Both the position numbers and the translations under genes were made by a program. DNA of 45,614 bases from Actinomyces dentalis DSM 19115 (GTDB lineage: Bacteria; Actinomycetota; Actinomycetes; Actinomycetales; Actinomycetaceae), in assembly GCF_000429225.1 (NCBI RefSeq), contig NZ_AUBL01000036.1, positions 1 through 45,614 of the forward strand, written 5' to 3'. Numbering within the stretch: position 1 is the first letter of the stretch; the number at the start of each line of letters is the position of its first letter. The notes beneath the pieces are model-generated. The model was not told the DNA's origin and did no database searches. It worked only from the letters and a program-made list of their open reading frames with translations. Below, one piece after another: positions 42,776-45,614 of this stretch.

Positions 42776-44755
42776 ATGCAACCACGACCCATGAGGACGC
42801 TCGCCGGAGAAGGCGGGAGGCGGCCCTGGATCGGAGCCAATTTCTGGTCGCGAGAGGGCGGCCCGCGAATGTGGTCCAGGTACGACGGCGATATCGTCCG
42901 GCAGGAACTGCGGGTCCTGCGCGAGCACGGCCTGACGATGACGCGCTCATTCTTCTACTGGCCGGATTTCATGCCCGAGCCGGACAGGCTCGACGAGACG
43001 GCGTGCCGGTGGTACTCGGATTTCCTCGACGCGCACCACGAGTTCGGGATGGGCACGATCCCCACATTCATCGTCGGGCACATGTCGGGGGAGAACTGGG
43101 ACCCGTCCTGGCGCCAGGGGCGCGATATCTACTCGGACGTGTGGATGGTCGGACGCCAGGCGTGGTACATCACCGAGCTCACGCGCCGCTTCCACTCCCA
43201 CCCGGCGGTCATCGGATGGCTCATCTCCAATGAGATCCCGATCTACGGCGGGGAGGGGGACGAGCGGATCATCAATTCCTGGGTGCTGCTCATGGTCAAC
43301 GCCGTCAGGGCCGGGGGAGGAACCCAGCCGGTGAGCCTGGGGGACGGGCAGTGGGGCGTCGAGACGACCGGGCACGACTCCGGATTCTGCTCGCTCGAAT
43401 ACGGGCCGCTCGTCGACTTCGTGGGACCGCACGTGTACCGGATGGAGCACGACAGGATCCGCCAGCACCTCAAGGCGGCCTTCATCTGCGAGCTCGCCGC
43501 CGTCGCGGATCGGCCGGTCATTATGGAGGAGTTCGGGCTCTCCAGCGATTTCGCCTCGCCGCAGGCCAGTGCCACCTATTACCGGCAGCTGCTGCACGCG
43601 ACGCTGGCCGCCGGCGCGACGGGGTGGATCGCGTGGAACAACACGGACTACGACAATATCAAGGACCAGCGGCCCTACTCCCACCACCCCTTCGAGCTGC
43701 ACTTCGGGATCACGGACCACCGGGGCCGCCCCAAGCCCCCTCTGAAGGAGCTGGAGATCTTCTCCGAGGAGCTGCGCGATATCGACTTCGGCGGCATTGA
43801 GCGGGCCCGGACCGATACCGCGATCATCGTGCCCTCCTACCTCACGGCCCGGTACCCCTTCACCGAGGACGCCGAGCGCGTTCTCATCGTCGACGCCTCC
43901 GAGCAGGCCCACGTCGCGGCCCGCGAGGCCGACCTTGCGCCCGGCGTCGTGCACGAGCCCGCCTACGGGGGCGGCGGGGGACTGCCCGGCGGCTACGGGC
44001 TCTACCTCCTGCCGTCGGCCAAGCAGCTGACCGCCCCGTCCTGGCGGAGACTGGGGGAGCTCGTCCGTGCGGGCGCGACGGTGTACGCCTCCTACTGCGC
44101 GGGCGAGACGTCCGCGCAGCGGGGCCCCTGGTGGAACGACCTGGAGGGCCTGTTCGGCGTGCGCCAGCTGCTCACCTACGGGCTCAACGACCCGGTGGAC
44201 GAGGACGTCGTCGAACTCACCCTCGAGGAGGACTTCGGGAACCTGCCCGCCGGCGCGGTGCTGTCCTTCGCCGCCGCCGGGAACGCGGAGGCCCGCGCCC
44301 GCCTGCCGATCGAGGTGGTCGACCCGTCGCGGACGCGGGTCATCGCCCGCGACGGGCGGGGCCGGCCCGCGCTGGTCGAGTGCCGCCACGGGCGGGGGCG
44401 GACGGTGCTGTGTACCTATCCGGTCGAGTACTTCGCGGCGCGCCGGGGACGGGTCAACCCGGAGGACACCTGGCGCCTGTACGACGCGCTGGCGGTCGAG
44501 GCCGGGGTCACCCGCCCGGCGCACGTCGACGACCCCCTGGTCATGGTCGACTCCCTGCGCACGGCCGACGGCGCCCAGTACACCATCGTGCTCTCCCAGC
44601 ACGACGAGCCCGTCGAGGTGAGCATCGACTACGACGACGGGGGGGCGCAGCGATCCCGTGCGGCTGGAGCCGCTGGGCGCCCGCCTCGTCCGGCGGCCGG
44701 AGACCGATCCGCGAGACGGCGGGGGAGCGCCCCCGACGCGGTGAAGTCAATTTGA
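42776..44755 (+). CDS. GH5-like glycoside hydrolase, C terminus frameshifted
   Basis: This is a retaining clan A hydrolase. The TIM barrel (about 1-340) starts with WIGANFWSREGGPRMWSRYD. The acid/base lies in VIGWLISNEIPIYGG (about 145-160), and the nucleophile is the Glu in DRPVIMEEFGLSSDF (about 245-260). A second domain (about 350-460: TAIIVPSYLTARYPF, YGLYLLPSAKQLTAPSWRRL) has the GATase-like fold found after the barrel in such enzymes, followed by a beta domain. The arrangement resembles GH5_18-type beta-mannosidases, but the subfamily is my inference. AGGAGAGGA precedes ATG 42776. A run of seven G (44639-44645) shifts the frame: with six G the end would read DPVRLEPLGARLVRRPE... to a stop at 44744, so the annotated last ~38 residues are aberrant. 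Confidence 0.85.
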   Translation: MQPRPMRTLAGEGGRRPWIGANFWSREGGPRMWSRYDGDIVRQELRVLREHGLTMTRSFFYWPDFMPEPDRLDETACRWYSDFLDAHHEFGMGTIPTFIVGHMSGENWDPSWRQGRDIYSDVWMVGRQAWYITELTRRFHSHPAVIGWLISNEIPIYGGEGDERIINSWVLLMVNAVRAGGGTQPVSLGDGQWGVETTGHDSGFCSLEYGPLVDFVGPHVYRMEHDRIRQHLKAAFICELAAVADRPVIMEEFGLSSDFASPQASATYYRQLLHATLAAGATGWIAWNNTDYDNIKDQRPYSHHPFELHFGITDHRGRPKPPLKELEIFSEELRDIDFGGIERARTDTAIIVPSYLTARYPFTEDAERVLIVDASEQAHVAAREADLAPGVVHEPAYGGGGGLPGGYGLYLLPSAKQLTAPSWRRLGELVRAGATVYASYCAGETSAQRGPWWNDLEGLFGVRQLLTYGLNDPVDEDVVELTLEEDFGNLPAGAVLSFAAAGNAEARARLPIEVVDPSRTRVIARDGRGRPALVECRHGRGRTVLCTYPVEYFAARRGRVNPEDTWRLYDALAVEAGVTRPAHVDDPLVMVDSLRTADGAQYTIVLSQHDEPVEVSIDYDDGGAQRSRAAGAAGRPPRPAAGDRSARRRGSAPDAVKSI

Positions 44756-44756
44756 A

Positions 44757-44794
44757 GGCGCCGCGGGTTCCTCCTTCGAGGGGCCCGCGGCGCC
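44757..44794 (+). terminator. hairpin terminator after the glycoside hydrolase
   Basis: A perfect 11-bp inverted repeat (GGCGCCGCGGG, 44757-44767, with 44784-44794) plus an inner CCTC/GAGG pair forms a strong hairpin directly after either possible stop codon. There is no T-run. Confidence 0.65.
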
Positions 44795-44799
44795 GCATA

Positions 44800-44867
44800 T
44801 CCGAATCTGTTTCAAAGACCCCGATCGAGCCGGAGCGCTGAAAGAGAATCGTTGGTATTCCGCGCCT
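44800..44867. mobile_element. truncated MITE, copy 3 (inverted)
   Basis: About 68 bases match the right part of the 118-bp element in the opposite orientation: TCCGAATCTGTTTCAAAGAC, then GAAAGAGAATCGTTGGTATT and CCGCGC. The match breaks at about 44867, so the other terminal repeat is missing. It has more differences than copies 1 and 2. Confidence 0.75.
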
Positions 44868-44896
44868 CCGCATCCTCCCGATGGCGGGGGAGTCCG
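44868..44896 (+). repeat. 29-bp copy of part of the PAT-like gene
   Basis: 26 of 29 bases match 42373-42401, inside the PAT-like acetyltransferase gene, in the same orientation (core CGATGGCGGGGGAGTCCG here). It begins exactly where the truncated MITE ends. Confidence 0.55.
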
Positions 44897-44976
44897 TAGC
44901 GCCTTACGACCAAATCAGCCTGTCGCGCAAACCGACGTATTGTCGCGGTCGGGGCAGCTTTTGTCTTCTGGATTAG

Positions 44977-45147
44977 GGGCGCGGGAGATTACTCGTCTGC
45001 ACTTGGAGCATCGGCACGTGGATTGAGGTCCACAAGAATGGCGTTCGCCTGTCTCGATACACTTACAAGTGCGTGGTGCTCCCTGATGTGACCGAAGCGC
45101 ACGAGGAAACCGACCCAGAGGGTCTCAATGCGTCTCTTCGCGTTTGA
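44977..45147 (+). pseudogene. C-terminal gene remnant of unknown origin
   Basis: A 56-codon open stretch lacking a start codon reads through WIEVHKNGVRLSRYTYKCVV and ends NASLRV before TGA 45145-45147. Its composition is plainly lower in GC than the window's genes and it looks protein-like, with a mixed hydrophobic and polar pattern. I do not recognise a family. It may be the tail of a foreign gene cut off by MITE or IS insertion. The rest of 44897-45199 shows nothing else. Confidence 0.35.
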
Positions 45148-45199
45148 GGGTGTGGTAGGAGGAGTTCATCGGTGAGTCTTTCCCATTAGGAAAATTCTA

Positions 45200-45614
45200 G
45201 GGTGTGTTGCGTAAGTCGGGTGGGGGCGGCGTGGCGTGCCGGGCGGGGCGAGGCCCTCGGGGTATCACGGGTGGTGTGAAATCGAATCGCGATACCGGCG
45301 AAGGCCTCGGATGGCGAGTATAGACGCATCCGCCCGCCATGATCTGACCGATGCCCGGTGGGCGCTGCTCGAGCCCCTGCTGCCCGCCCCTCCGGTGCGG
45401 GGCAGGCCCCGCCGCCGCCCGCTGCGCGCCATGATCGACGCCGTGCGGTGGCGCACCCGGGTCGGGGCGCCCTGGCGCGACGTGCCGGCCCGCTACGGGC
45501 CCTGGTGGAGGGCGCGCGCCCTGTACCGCGCCTGGCAGCTGAACGGGGTGTGGGAGCGCATCGAGGCGGCCCTGGTCGCCCGGGCCGACGCCGCCGGGAA
45601 GATCGACTGGCGGG
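45200..45614 (+). mobile_element. IS5-family insertion sequence, left part
   Basis: The left end is placed at about 45200 by GGTGTGTTGCGTAAGTC, which resembles IS5-family ends, preceded by CTAG as a possible target. The element continues past the end of the window, so the right end cannot be checked. Confidence 0.65.
45311..45614 (+). CDS. IS5-family transposase, N-terminal part (runs off window)
   Basis: From ATG 45311 the frame is open to the window end (101 codons). It reads DLTDARWALLEPLLPAPPVR, then RPLRAMIDAVRWRTRVGAPW RDVP and YRAWQLNGVWERIEAALVAR; this is the DUF4096-type N-terminal domain of IS5/IS427-group transposases. The DDE catalytic residues lie further downstream. Intactness is unknown. 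Confidence 0.88.
   Translation, partial: MASIDASARHDLTDARWALLEPLLPAPPVRGRPRRRPLRAMIDAVRWRTRVGAPWRDVPARYGPWWRARALYRAWQLNGVWERIEAALVARADAAGKIDWR

Noticed and set aside
42947-44602. A 551-codon minus-strand open frame opposite the glycoside hydrolase
   Set aside because: Antisense shadow of a gene with intact catalytic motifs and a good ribosome site.

Overview
The window is very GC-rich actinobacterial DNA, with gene content typical of Actinomyces/Schaalia-type Actinomycetaceae. The evidence is a single-polypeptide type I fatty acid synthase, the pafB-pafC-tatA-tatC-helY gene order, RbpA, the lnt-ppm pair and a hisE-hisG pair. The genus is inferred; no rRNA is present to settle it. I saw no tRNA, rRNA or CRISPR array.

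Layout. 1-426: tail of an IS256-type transposase, then a gap with a 20-bp-periodic hairpin element. 1011-15469: lipid block with acyl-CoA carboxylase alpha and beta subunits, the 9.5-kb FAS-I and acpS. A FitAB/VapBC-like toxin-antitoxin (TA) pair sits between FAS-I and acpS, and a second AbrB/PIN pair lies just after acpS on the other strand. 16347-20549: a PutP-like symporter, then an FMN riboswitch with its own promoter leading into a ribXY-type flavin ABC permease and lipoprotein, then a PRC-barrel protein. 20563-23100 (minus): hisG, hisE and a DUF3866 gene. 23311-25548: accessory junction with a 132-bp inverted-repeat element, a frameshifted IS110-family transposase carrying a C-terminal helix-turn-helix, a possible bridge-RNA hairpin, a 118-bp MITE and a long palindrome. 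25734-33418: pafB, pafC, tatA, tatC, a lipid kinase and helY. 33419-34053: repeat-rich gap. 34054-39566: a DUF808 membrane protein, lnt, ppm, rbpA (minus) and pfkA. 39567-45614: decayed accessory tail with a truncated GNAT gene, a second MITE, a DJ-1/PfpI gene, two GNAT genes, the stub of a sugar ABC permease, a GH5-like hydrolase frameshifted at a G7 run, a truncated third MITE, a gene remnant and the start of an IS5-family element.

How it works together. The carboxylase supplies malonyl-CoA (or a related extender) to FAS-I, and AcpS attaches the phosphopantetheine arm to the FAS-I carrier domain. Lnt and Ppm act in lipoprotein acylation and polyprenol-mannose supply. TatAC export probably serves folded proteins, including the Tat-like RibY lipoprotein.

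Most striking signals. (1) Eleven genes have a TANNNT-like -10 box ending exactly 6 or 7 bases before an ATG or GTG, which implies leaderless mRNAs. (2) Several intergenic arrays are built on a 20-bp period; two share a unit and an 11-base loop in opposite orientations. (3) There is a 118-bp MITE family with 21-bp terminal repeats and a separate 132-bp element with 27-bp terminal repeats. (4) A long hairpin lies upstream of the IS110 gene, where a bridge RNA would be expected. None of these has been tested against a database here.
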